DNA from: Temnothorax longispinosus
Lineage: Eukaryota > Arthropoda > Insecta > Hymenoptera > Formicidae
Assembly (NCBI RefSeq): GCF_030848805.1
Contig: NC_092358.1
Span: forward strand, 28,315,720-28,379,719
Length of the DNA stretch: 64,000 nt
Direction of reading: 5' to 3'
Shown: positions 36,672 through 50,700 of the stretch, piece after piece
How positions within the stretch are numbered: position 1 is the stretch's first letter
Layout: each line of letters starts with the position of its first letter
The notes under the pieces: model-generated
Databases searched by the model: none
What the model was told of the DNA's origin: nothing
Seen by the model: the letters and a program-made list of their open reading frames with translations, nothing else
Made by a program: the position numbers and the translations under genes

Positions 36672-36688
36672 AATAAATCTGTAATAAA
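36672..36688 (+). terminator. Polyadenylation signals of the ZAD zinc-finger gene
   Basis: Two AATAAA hexamers (36672-36677 and 36683-36688) lie 35-50 bp after the stop codon, suggesting a very short 3' UTR for at least one transcript form. Confidence 0.55.
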
Positions 36689-39600
36689 GTGTAAGATAAC
36701 GTAATATGGATGCTTGGGACTTGAGATTCTCAAAAAAAGAAACGACATATGTACCTTGAAAAACGATCACAATATTGTATAGTAGAGTAAGCTTGTAGCT
36801 TATAGCTTTGGAGGATTTTTGATAGACTGCGTAAAAGAGAAAGAAGGAGAGGAGGAGTAAGAAAGAGAAATCACGACGATTTACACGTTTCGTTTTCATT
36901 GATCTGCCAGAGGCTTTGCATTCACGACTTGCGCAACGTTGCAAGCTTCCGACTAATCGTTTCGAAAGGTAATATAATTTTGAATGATTAAACATTGTAC
37001 TATATACATAAGGCGTTATTTAGATTATTATGAAAGCTACAATTTACAGGATCTTTTTTAATTTCCGATATTCGACGGATATCAACGATTCGTTACGGAA
37101 TATCGTTTATTTATATCGGTAACACTTTGTTGACAATAATATATTCTCCGACTATTCCCGCCATGTTCACGTCAAATGCCATCCGTTAGACAATAGGACA
37201 CTTTATGAACTTAATGATAATTTAGTCCTATCTGAAATTTAAAAAACGATGCTAAGCAGGATCAAAATCTACGAGTCGCGTTACAATCAAATTCCTTTCT
37301 TTTTTTTTTTTTAAATCCTATAATAATTTTTTCTTTAAAAAAATGATGACTCTAATCATTTGTAAACGTGAAGTGAGAAGAAAGTAAGTAACTATGCTGA
37401 TTGTTACAAAAAAATGGCACGAAGTGAACGTCAAAAGACGTTGTATAAAACGCGTTGATTTTAATGCTATTACTTGTATGCGATTACACGCTTGTCCGAT
37501 TTCTCTAATTAAAATTTTGCAAATCGACTTCCTATGTGTTTTTCTGTGCAAATTTATTCTATCAACGAACGATGACAGAACTATACTCAAACTTGAATTA
37601 TCGAATTAGATGCGTAAAAAAAATTGAGTATATTATAACGGAAATAACAAATACTATCTACGTTTTATGTCAAGACAGATTTAGCATCCTATCTTTTAGG
37701 GTTCTTTTTCTTAGCGTAGCGAAGAAGAAGCGATAATCGTGCACACTCGCTATATTTTTTATGGAAGTGAAGACAGAAATAAAAGAGTTTTATGTGAATA
37801 ATAGCTTTAAATGATCAATCTGTACAGTTACGTAATGTGAGCGTGTTTGTACATGAGCGAGTGCATGCGTGTATGTCGAGAACGATACAGACGCAACTGA
37901 AGACTTATATATTAAAGAAAGAAAGCGTACCTCGATTTAAAATATTAACAGTTAGTTGAGATTAATGCGATGGTAATTGCTTTGTATTATATCCTAATTT
38001 AACCGTCTTGCAGATTTTCTCAATTATTCGAATAGTCGAATTTTGTCAAGTAAGAATCGCGAATATCAACGGGAGAAAGAATCGTTGTATCGTGTTTGGA
38101 TCGAGATCTTTTTTAATCTCGCAGTTTTTTATGGATGCGTAGTGACGAAAAATTAGATATAAAAAGTGGATTTTTAGAGATAGATGGTGTTTATCTTTAT
38201 CGATTTCTAACATGTCAGCGATCTCTTTTTTTCCTTATTATTTATTATATTCATTCCAAAGTAATTTCTAAGATACATTATCTTCTTATGAAAGATAATT
38301 ACTGATTTGCCATGCGTATTATGCGATTGTATGTGAACGATCTACTTGGTACTGCAGAGGGGGGGGGGGAGGAGATTGAAATTGGAATGTTAACGGTCAT
38401 TTAGAGAAATATTTAAATATCGTAAATATGAAAATTTATAATATCTTTAAATATTATGATTTTAAAAAAGTATGTGCATGAGATGTACATATATATACAT
38501 ATGTATGTGTGTACATACGTATATATATATATATATATAATTGTTTAAAATTCATAGTATTTATAGATATATGTATATCGTTCCAGTATTGTTCCCACGT
38601 CATTTAAAATCGTATTCTTTTTTTTTATATAACAATTGCTAATATTTACAGATTAGTGCCACTAAATGCGACTATTGCTGCATTTTAAGTTTATAGAGAG
38701 AATGATTATATAAGAATAAAATACATTCACAATTTATGTACTACGAATGTATGGTTATTTACATATTCAAATGAATCATACATGAATTTGCCTTACACAC
38801 GTATGCATGAAAATCGTTCAGTCTGGAAGAACTTTTGATCGTATTTAAAAAATTAACGAGACGGAAATGGAGTCAATGTCAATGAGTATTACTTCCCAAG
38901 TTTTTCGCTCTGCACGAATGGAGCGTGAATCATATGTATTGTGTAATACAGACATGCGAGGACGTTACATGTATAATTTACCATAAATTATCATTCATAT
39001 ATTTGTTCACAATTCTCAGATTACAATAATTATTCTCCATGTGTTTTTGCAGAATGAATTTCTTATTTTATCCTTTTCGATTATTTCCTATCCCATAAAG
39101 GCATACGTAATTGGTAACTATGTTTATATTATATATTTATGCATCATAAAATCAAACATATACATCGGCACATCGCATATTATTCTTATTATTTTTACTT
39201 GTGAATAATAGAATCAATTTTTTTAACGAAAGTTTAATAGAAGTTTAATACAAATCACATCAATATATCTCCAACATACAAACTTAAAAGATATACTAAA
39301 TCCCCCGAGAAAATGTTTCATTTATTTCGACGTACGTTACAAGAAGAAATTATATCTGATTTCTTGCCTCTGATGTTATAATTCAATATAGCTGCAGCGA
39401 ACTGGTCTAGAGCTCTAAAGGCTGGTGTGCCTAACTCGGTCATTCTAACTGCGATGTCAAAAGCGAGGAAATTGCGAGGAAATACACGCGATGGATCTTG
39501 GTGCTTACGTCTATACATATAAAGGACTTTTCATCAAGAATCTACTCTAATTTGATAAAGTAAACCTATGAAGGACGTCAGTAATTTTTCCTTTCGTTTG

Positions 39601-41281
39601 ATGCATAAAATACTTTTCATAAATAATATTTTACTTGCAAAACACGCAAATATATTCATTGTTTGATATTTTAATCTTACCTTCACCATTATGTTCTAAT
39701 TTGATGATGTTTTAAATTTATTCATGGAAGAATGGTAATGTATATTTGAGAAAATAATCATAGAGTTAAATCGAGATTGGTTAGTTTATTTGTGTCCTTT
39801 CGCAAAATATATTAAATTTTTTAAACATTTTTCTTGAGATTCGTTCCGCTTGCAGAGATATGAATTTCTTACAATCATCAAGATTATACACGCTATATGT
39901 ATATAATATTCACATTTTACTTTTTATAGAACTGTTTATAATCGACACATTACATAGAATTTTGTATATGTATATATACACACACACGTAACAAAATGAT
40001 TGTACGATATTACAATTATATACGAACAAAATAAGAAATTCTTTGGCCATTGTCATTTTCGTCGAAGAAAAGTTTAAAGTTCGGAAAACATCTTTAAACG
40101 CTACGCGTACCTAAATTTAGGATTTTTTAAATTTCGAGATTCCTGAAAATTCTCGAAATCCTATTGCAATTGCTTTAATCGAACTCTTCTTTTAAGTTTC
40201 ACGAAATTTCTTCTTCGTCCTTAATCTATAAACTTATTCTCGAAAATTTAATTTGTTTTATTCATGATTTTTACAGTTTTGCGATCTATTTTATGATACA
40301 CAGTTAAGACTAGTATGTATGGTATCGACATTTATTATAATTACAAACTCCTTTTATTAGGATTGCAATGTGTTGCGAACAATGAGTTTCAGCATACAGT
40401 CGATCGATATACCTATATAACGTTACATAGATGTTGAAATATATACAAACAAATTACATCACATTTAGTGCGAAACGATTGGCCAGAAACCCTAACGCTA
40501 ATAGATCACTTTTAAACATTGCACGGACAAAGAATAACTCTTCACTAGTATAAAAACGACGATCGTATGATCACTGATATGACTTTTCTTCTTCATCAAA
40601 TTAATACAAATTGTAACTACGCACATTTCTATATGTTTCGTTATAGACGAGATTCACGTTACATAAAAATCAAAATCTGTTAAAAAAGCGTTCCACCTCT
40701 CTCTTCGCAATATATCACTATTTTTGCCTTAAAAAAATAATCAAGGAGCTTTTAGAGTTCGGGGTCTCATTATTGGTAAATTTTTTAGGACTTAAGCTTT
40801 TATGCCCACGAGTATTATAAAATATCTTTGATCGGGTCTTTTCGTAGCTCCGTTTGATATTGAGCGGTGGAGCGGAGCAGTAGTACAAATCTTTTTTTTT
40901 TTTAAGATAAAAAATAAAAGGTTTCGTGCGAATATTCGATACGAATTTAAATCATTCCGTTTTACATTGCTTTTCCTTCTGCAGTATACCAAAGAGAACC
41001 GTACGTATACATAATGACAAAAGGAAGGCGTTCTCTTGACGAATGATTATATTACACGTAGAAGATAAGATACGCTATATCTTCTGATTTGCACCGGTTT
41101 ACCGTTATTAACCCGTAACTCGTCACATTCGTGAATCGCGAATCGCGACGTGATAAATTCCGCCGACTCCGATTTCTCGCCTATCTCGCGAAGAGGTGCC
41201 TATCTTCGGGATGGGGGAGAAGTGATTTTCTATGTGGTCCCGTAGCGCGATCATCCCCGGTGCTGATCCGGTCGGTAGTCA
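36689..41281. other. AT-rich non-coding DNA between convergent genes
   Basis: Between the 3' ends of the zinc-finger gene (plus) and the receptor gene (minus). It contains an 11-G run at 38359-38369, (AT)n at about 38519-38539, and many AT-rich ORFs without protein-like composition. One minus-strand frame at 39518-39318 is slightly more protein-like and is listed as a finding. Longer 3' UTR forms of either gene could extend here. Confidence 0.5.
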
Positions 41282-41691
41282 TCAACACTGCGTCTGATCG
41301 CACTCGTCGTGGGAAGTATCGTCGCCGTCGTCGCCGTCGCCATCGCCGCCGCTGCCGCCGGCACCGCGTTTGATGAGGACCCGCGTGTGATTGTTGTTGC
41401 CATGATTACCTGGCCGACCCGCGGCGATCATCTGCACAGTCTGCTGCTGCAGCTGCTGATCCTCGCTCGGCAATCGCTTATTACAGTCGTCGTCCCTCGG
41501 CACCGCCGACGCTGCCGGCTGATAGTCACACCTTCTCCTCTCCCGCCATCGGACCTGCGGTCGAGCGGATAAACTGAAACAGTCAACGTTCCATAATGGA
41601 CTCGACTCGGGCACGCTGCTGTCACTGGCACGATACGGACGGATCATTCGTATACACATATATATTTCTTTTTCCCTTTTCCCCTGTTTCA

Positions 41692-41723
<32 letters not shown>

Positions 41724-44700
41724 CTCTATCTCTCTCTTTCTTTCCCTCCCGTGGACAACACATGATTAGTGGCCCGTTAAAAACGCAACATCGCCCCATT
41801 AAAAACGGCTGGCAGTCCACGTCACGTGGGTTAGTATGCGTGTGGGTTAGTACCGTTGGTACGCGGGTGAATTAGTCACAGGAGAGGGACTGATCGTGTG
41901 CGTTAGTCCGCATCGCACCATTGACGAGTCGTGCATACGGGAATTTCCAATCGGGAGACCGTTACTCTCTCCTCTCTCCTCTCTCTCTCTCTCCCTCTCT
42001 CTTTCGCGCGTCAAGTGCAAATTCTCGTTAAAACTGCAAGGGTGTGCTTCATCGTTCCCTAACATCAGGTAACGTAGAATAGTTACGTTCCAGGACATTC
42101 TTGATTACTATTACTTATGGCACGTAAAACGTAAAATGGTCCACGAAATTCTGTACTCGCGATCGAAGAATCGGTGGATTGAGAGGAATTGATAGAAATT
42201 CGTTCCCCGCATACTTGTGCAAATTCCGAATCGCCAAATTCACGAATGCTTTGAAATAATTTAATTCGTTTTCTTCTGTTTAAAATTAGAGGATACAAAT
42301 TTTGGATAATAATTATAAAATATATGGTATAATACATTTTTTTTCGTCCATCTCACATTGGGGACATTATATTGTGCAAACCTCACGGACATTTTCATGA
42401 TCTTTCGATGATACTTGAAACTAAATAAAAAGCATGTCTCGTATTCGTTTTTCATTTACATTGTGTATTAAAATAGACAGACAGATTATTAGCATAAACG
42501 CCAATTAAATGTCAAGGGAAATTATGACGTAGCTATACTTTATCTCCTCGAAAGGATTAAAGAGATTACTAATATAATCGTTCGTGAGTTATACAAAGTA
42601 ATGGAAGTATGCTGATAAAAGATTTCAAAGGGCGCTGAATTCATCCACGATTTCGGAGATAAGGAATTCAATTCCACGAAACGGGTTTCCTGCCACTTTC
42701 TCTTAATCCACCTGGTTCTTCGCTCAGTCTTATTTTTTGACGGGTGTCGTGGAAAGGTGGGCGGGAAGCTTATAAGGCGTCGTTTAAATCTTTGTACTTT
42801 TCGTCAATATTCCATACCGAGACTGTTGTGGCCGTGCAGGAATTGGCTCGTTTTCGCAAAAAGGCGTTGCCATCCCACTTTCTCTTGAACTGTGCTATTA
42901 CCTGTACAACACCACGAGGGAAAATATCATTACATAGCACGAAAGTTACTCCGAAGGCAGTAATAACGACTGTTTCCGTAGTCATAGGAACTTACCTCGC
43001 CATTGCAAAAGCAGAAAAGCACAGCCACACAGAGACCCTGGAAGAGAGAAATTACATTTTACCTCGACATCGAGCTCGGGAAAACGTTTCCGAAGAAAAT
43101 TCCCGTCGACTTTATCACAATTTCTTTCGCATGAGATACGGGGTTTTCCGATTAACTCTCAAATTTAATCGTATCGCCAATGAGCTATGAAATTTTATTC
43201 CCTTCTCTCATTTCACTCTACATTATTATTGTATGCACGGAAAGTTGCAATATTTATCCTAGATAAGACCAATTCGATCTTACTTTTTCTTTTTAACGGC
43301 GAGGTCAATATTTTAATAGCTACCAGATTATACATGAATATCAGTTAAATTGGATATTTAACTGCTGCATTAATTGCTGTATTTAAACTAACTAATTTGT
43401 GAAACAAAGCATAAATGTTTATATTTCAGGGAAACTTATATATATTTGCGTTTCCCATACATTTCCTTACATACTTTTATTTCAAATCACTTCTATAGAT
43501 AGATAAGGAATAAATGTAACAAAGAAATTACAAAGTTAATCGATCGAAATTACTTTTTGGAATGTTTCTCGATGCACGCGACACGCGACATTGTTAAGAT
43601 ATATGCGCATATATGCGTTCTAACGACCATGTTTTTTCAGATATAAAATCGTTACACCGAAAAAGCTTTCAAATACCAAGATAACTGATTCACTCGACAG
43701 AATCGTTCAATTAAATAGCGATTCCATCGATTTTATACGATATAAAGCGATTATATAACAATGCAGTCATGTCGGCAGTGTCGTGCGTGAAAGCGCAATT
43801 TCGCACAAAATTTGATTGCTCGATACTCGTATTGCTTCGGATGAGAATCTAAAAAGATATCTCTCTGTCCTTGTGTTTACGTCGAGAAAAAAAATGTAAA
43901 TATTGCTCAAAGAATTCATCGTTGTTGAATTTTTAGGTGCAATAGCATTCGAATATTCCATATATAGTGTGTACCAGTATTTTTTTTCCATAGTATACAA
44001 AAAGTCATATCTCTGACTAAACCGAGTGGTTAAAAAAACAAATGACTGCATCATGTTTCAAAAGATATGATATACGTTTGTTTCTAACTACAATTCGCTA
44101 TTTGATTTTGAGACTGGAGATTTCCACGAAAGATTAAAATCCCGTTTTTATTGCAGAGAGAACACTTTGTATTCATCGGATTTGATCATATTTGTAATGC
44201 TATATGTATTTCAATTATTTAAATTGGCGAAAGATAAAATTTACTTTGTTAATTTATTTGTTTGTGTGATACATTTTATAATATATACGTTATATACATG
44301 AAGAATTTCCGCAATATATAATATGTAATAAAAATCAATTTTACATTGACGAATGCGTCGAGATATATGAGAGAGTAGGCTGCAATAAAGTACAGTGCAT
44401 ATTAAATGCATGAAGCTATCCGATGCATGAAGCTTTCCAATGCACGAAGATTTATAATCTTGATTTGATATCTGTTCGAAACATATGCCATGAATGCCAT
44501 GATGCGCAATAGCGCAATACGATTTTCTGAATACAGACCCATTTATACATATGATTGTGTATAATTTACTTTATTATTTATATCGCTTTTAATTGTAAAT
44601 CAATACGCAAAGGTTTAAAAGTACCAACCTGAAAAGAAGCTGTGATTGCGGAAAGGACTTCGTAAAAGTTCTCCCAAGGATGGTTCTTTGGTGGCCGAAA

Positions 44701-47700
44701 CGGAATTACTAAATAGTGAAGGCCCAAGAGAGGCACTAAAAGTAACGTGGCCCTGTGATAACAAAATATTAAACGTCGTCATAAATTGTCAGTATTGTGA
44801 ATAATTATTGTAATTAGTTTGTAATGTGAAAGTATAGTGTTCTTTCGTTAATAACAAATTATCAGCAATTACTTGTGTTTCATTTAAATTAGTCATATTG
44901 ACATTTCTTTTCGTAACGATGAAAAAAGACTGTGAACTGTGACACAATTAATAGTATTGGATAGTACGTATTATTTGGTGAAAGTTGACACGTGTTTGTC
45001 AAAATAATTGCGGATAATTTATCGTGATTAAAAAATTGCACTGTACATGCTCGTAAATCTCTGTAAAAGGGATACGTTTGTTACGCTCTTTGTTACGTTC
45101 TTTTCGCGCTGTCATGTCAATGTACAATTTGACGTGAAAGGTAGCATACAGAAAGTGAAAAATTCAACTACCTGAAAGCTTGCAGCATAGATCGTGAAGG
45201 GCGCGTTCCAATGGCGGGACCGGCACGTAACTTCGTGAGAAGTACCCTCACGATATTAAATAGGAAAAGCAGATTCAACAAGGTGGAAACGCATACGGGA
45301 TAAATCAGCGCGTTCATATAGTTGCCCTCGTTGATCCAGCACCTAATCGTAACAATAATTTAATTCGTTATTTATCCGTTTATTTATAATTAATATAATT
45401 AACCTGTTAATTCGTTTACTGGCTAACGTAACATCATATGTTATGATTTTATTATGTTAATCATGATGTATAATTCTGTCCATCTTACAATTCATGTGTT
45501 CTTTTTAATTGGTATGTAAAGACATGAAAATTTATATTCCGAATTCTAATAAAGTATATTGTAATAAATTGTGTACACGGTTTTTTCTAAAATTTTCTTT
45601 CAAAAACGTTGAATACCGCAGACGCATCATGTCTGCCACCAAGAAGATTAATGAAATGTTTATTGGTTCATTACAAAATACATTCAACATATAGTTTTTC
45701 TACTTTCATTGAGGAATTGCTTCGTGCACGAACGTCGTTATCTTTGAAAGTTACACTTTCGACAGATTGATATATTGTGCATGTGTCATTCGTCAGATAC
45801 AAACCCGTATATTTAACACCTTTATTAATAAGGAAATAGGAAGTATAAGAAAGAAAGCGTTCGTGTGCATCGAAGATGATCGATCGTACCTCGATTCTTG
45901 TGTGTACCTAAGTATATCCACATTCGTGTGTACAGACGCTTAATATAAATCCCTATTCTAACAAACTTGATAGGAAGACGATGAAAAATGTCAAGGGAAT
46001 AACTTCGCGATGAGCTCTCTGTAATAAATACAAAAGGTAGAGGAAGATACATAACAGATTGGAGGTTCGCTGCTAGATATTGCCTTAGTGCCTTAGTCCG
46101 GTTATAAAACATTTACCCCACGTGATAGAAGGAGTATATTGCAGAAATATATATCGACGAAAATAGATGGATAAGCGAAGAGTAGCGGATGCTGACGTCG
46201 AATCTTGTGTAAAACAATCACGAGAAGACTCTAAAAATAAAATCTTTCCTTCGCGGTATAACAATATATAGATATACATATAAAACGACGAATATAAGTC
46301 AAAGTTAATAACAGACGACTGTATTTTTATCGAAAAATTTGAGTTACTTCTCTCGATAAATAACTTGTTAAATAGACGATTCCGATCGATCTCAATGATC
46401 GTCTGCTATTAGCCATTGGTAGCAAAGTTATTTCTTATTTAACATAACAGATTGCATGCTTTAACGAAAATACCGCCGTTATCGTGAATCGTGACATGCG
46501 AACGTTTCCGTAAAATTTCCGCATCCACAGTAACGATCGACTCGACAACATTTGCTTTCAATATGACATTGTTTTCATCAACTTGATACTTTATAACGTG
46601 GCGTCGATGTGGCTCGTTGTCGAGCCGTTTATTTCATCAATGTTCCGATATGTTTCAATCTGCGTCGCTCGTAAAGCTATTCGTATACACATATCCGCGG
46701 AACGGATGTATGAATATGTTTCTGGCATCTGTGGTGCAAAGATCGAGTATTCTCGTGTTATTTCATATAATGGTATGTGCCGTGTAGAGTAGTTTTCAAA
46801 CAAATTTTAATATTTCTACTGAATAATCATTTTAATTAGCCGGTAACAGCTGTTATATTGATAATGAATGTCATGAAAAGTCATTTAACATACATATCGA
46901 CAGACATAAAATCGAAATTGAAACAATGTTATTCAATTAGTAGAAGTTAATTAGATTTTATTTGAACTCTAAATAAAGAATCAAATAATAATACAAAAAA
47001 TACGTGTACTAAAGCGTGTATCCGATTAAGATACAAAATGTATATCTGAGGCTTGTAAGATGATTAGTTCTATAGTAAATAATATGATTGAAAAACCATC
47101 ATGTTCTACGATGTTGGGCCAATTACTTAATATAGTTATGTACTTGAAATTTTAGCGCAGCGTGTTGTAAATTTAATCTTCAAACTCCGTAAAAGTTTTA
47201 AAGTCGAGCGACGTACAGGTGTAATGGATGCCTTATAGTGAACTATGGCACGATGGACCATGACATTCGAAATTGCATAACGTGGCATATTCATCAAATG
47301 TTGCCCTTTCATTAAGTTCACGACGTTCTCTGGCCTTTATATTTTGTGTGAAACTCACGTTGCGGAAACTTCCGGTAAAGTAAAGTACTTACGCCTGCGC
47401 CGCGCACTATAGGAAGTTGCGAGACGAACCAAATAAAAAAATCGCCGCAAAATAGCGTGCACGCTATACACGCATACCTCGATGAATTATTCTTCCAAAA
47501 AAAAAAGATAGAACAACAATAGTTCTTTTGTGACCGAGACCTCGCTTTTAGTAAAGTAACGAGGGTGCTCAAAAGTGCTGATTCATTCTCGGAGATTTTC
47601 TCGGGTATACTTATAGTATAGAAGAAGGTAGCGGTATGTTTTATTAGCCCTTAAATTTCTGATCGCACCAAACTTCGATGAAAACTCAAAAAACTATAGG

Positions 47701-50700
47701 TAAACTATGAAGGTAAAACTAGATTAGTCAAAATATTACTTAATCGTTTTAAATCGTGATACAAAAGAATAACTGAATAACGTACTATCGCAAAATTTAT
47801 ATGGATATTATGCAAAGTTTTATAAAAATACGTCTTTCTTAAATTTCCTGGGGAAAAAAAAATAGAAAAAGAAGTAGGGATACAAAATGTTATAGCTTTA
47901 TATTGTTGATCCTGACAGATATGAAAATATTTCTACCTTATTTCACATTTCCACCATTTTTCTTATTACTCTTATATAGCGCGGTCTTCTCCATATACAA
48001 ATTCATGACTTAAAAGACGATGGCGTCTTTTAAGATGGTTCATGCATAAAGGATTATAATGAAAATCTTTTTGGGGAAAAAGGTTTCTACAGTAATTTAT
48101 GTAAGATGATCCTCCTATCGTCGGCTATAAAAAGATTTCGCATAAAAAGGTCAAACGTGAGATTTAGAAAAGTTTTAGATAAGAAAAAAAGGTCTTTGGG
48201 ATCGTTTACTGTTTTCTTACATGATTTAGATACAATCTTAATGTACTTCTTCAAGGAAAAATATATAATTTTCTTGATGATTCTATCGCGTTTAATACAA
48301 AAAACCTTTGTTAAAATTAAGTATAAAATAAAATATTAGACAATTTATCAGAATATTATTTTAACATAATAATTTGTAAACTGCCAAAACATTTTGTCAA
48401 TTAGGTATGCAAAAGGAGACGATTACTTTGTTTATATAAGCATACCGATTTCTCAGCATGTATATCGACAGTTTTCGTTCGGCTATCGTATATAATGGAA
48501 CGGTAATGTGATTGTCGCACCGTGGTTTCGATCTTCTACCACGGCACATTTAGCTACCGTGGCTTCATGGTGGCGGACATACCTAATTTTACCATCACGT
48601 ACGCAACCGACCGCATGCTGTTCTTGCTGAGAAATTAGAGTAGACCGGCACCCTTTCCGTGGTCGGTCGGTGCCACAGGTCAATAGTCTCCTTCAACGAA
48701 TCCCAAACACTTCAATTAATAGGCTCGTTCAATTCCCGTAGTCGTTTATCGGAAACGCATTAGTATTACAGCTCCGAAAGCAAGAGTTTCCTTAATTCGG
48801 CACGGTCATATTTTTGCACGCGCTACGTGCCTAACTAATTGGAGAAACATTTAGAGATTCCGTTTTTTTTTCTTTTTAGTTTCAGTTTTAATATAATTCT
48901 AAACGGAATTGTAATAGAGTCACGATTCACCAAAGAATCATGATTCGGAATCCGTTACATACATATTTAATATTTCTAATTTAATGTACATTTAATATTT
49001 GTCATACAGTATCGGTCGAAGTTGCATCATCTTCAAAAATATATAAAACGCAAGTAAATTATTTTCTTCGTATTTTCCTCAAAGCATTTCTATCAAAGTG
49101 TGAAATAACAGTACTAAAATAAAATTCGATAATATTTATGTACGTCTTTCTTGATTAAAGTAACGAGTTTCCTGTTTCCATAAGCTGATGTACTCTCAAC
49201 CGGTACTGTATAAGATTTGCTTGTTGGAATCTGTATGGTACCTAAGTCTGTTTTAGCATTCTTCAGCATTTTTACAATAAAAGGTGTTTAACGCTATCCC
49301 TCATAAAATGTGGACCTCAGATAAAACTAACAAGTTAATCGATTGTCGGACCATATGTGTTATTCGTTTCTTTCCCAACACACAATGTTTGATTGCAGGA
49401 ATGCTATACAAGTGAAGTTTTTAATTTCCATTCTATAAATTAATAAATACGATATTGCATTAACCAGTTCGAATTTAATGTCATAAAAAAAATAATAAAA
49501 TATAAATGCGACAGTAACTTTACTTCTTCTGCCTATTATATACGATAAAAGCTTTTTTAATCCACTGTGAGATTCAATCTTTTATTCGATTTTGATTTTT
49601 CTTTATCTATTTTGTGCAACAAAAGCTTCTTTTAATGTTGTTGGCATAGTAGTAGTACGTTTTACAAGCGTGACTGACCATTGATAAATTATTACTTACT
49701 GCTCGGTGTCCGCAGGGTCGTCGCTGGATGCACGTAATGCTGTGTATAAGGTGACGATTACAGCTGGCACTGGCCACCCGAGTCCCATCAGCCAATTCAC
49801 TAATTTGTGCTCGCTAGTGAATGCACTCACTAGCAACGTGTGCAGGTAGAAGCCTTCGCAGAGCATCCAAGCGTAGTTTGTTAATAGAAAGTAATGAAGG
49901 ACTACGTGCAGAACGCGACATGGTATCTGCAAAGTACGCGCACGACAGTTTATGAATGCCTCTTCAAAGTCACTCAAGTCATATTCGCTCTTGCGAACTA
50001 TCTGAGTAATTGTGCTACATTAAGCTTAAATATAATATAACAATGTTTCCTGATGACGTTGATAAGTTTTCTCCATTTTTTAATAATTCGATCAAATAAA
50101 TCAAATAAATTGTTATCATTTTTAACAATTTTCTAATTACATTATTTCATATATTTATCATTGAAAAATATTAATTCTCTCCCGTATTTAGCTTCGTATC
50201 ATAATTAGTCTGATTAATTCTATTATTCTTTATATTCAGTTTATTTTAAATAAACATCTATTTTCCGTCAGTATAGACAATTTTTAGAATTTTTATAAAT
50301 TGCAATTGATACAATTTTTATTAATTGTAAGCGTGTAGTCTTTTTCTTTTCGATACATACTTACAATTAACTAAACCGCTTGAAAAGAAAGAAACTAGTT
50401 TTAAAGTTTTAATGATAGGACAAATGCTCTATTCCCGTTGTCTTAATAAATACATATCTTGAATTATAAATGAAACATAGTCCTTTATTTTCATATATCT
50501 TTTACCTTTTTTATAGACTTTTATAATATTTATATTCTTAATACGTACGCCATTATTAAGTAGTAGATCCGTATTCGCTACTATGAACCTGTACCAGACC
50601 AGCCATAAGGCATTGTTGAACGCAAACGAGATGAATAGATTCATATGCAGCGTAATCCGTGCGCATCTGAGAGATCTGCGTGTAAAGAAACAGGAAAGTT

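Noticed and set aside
42744..43190. 148-aa plus-strand ORF
   Set aside because: It is antisense to two receptor exons (TM7 and first tail exon) that join in phase with the rest of the GPCR.
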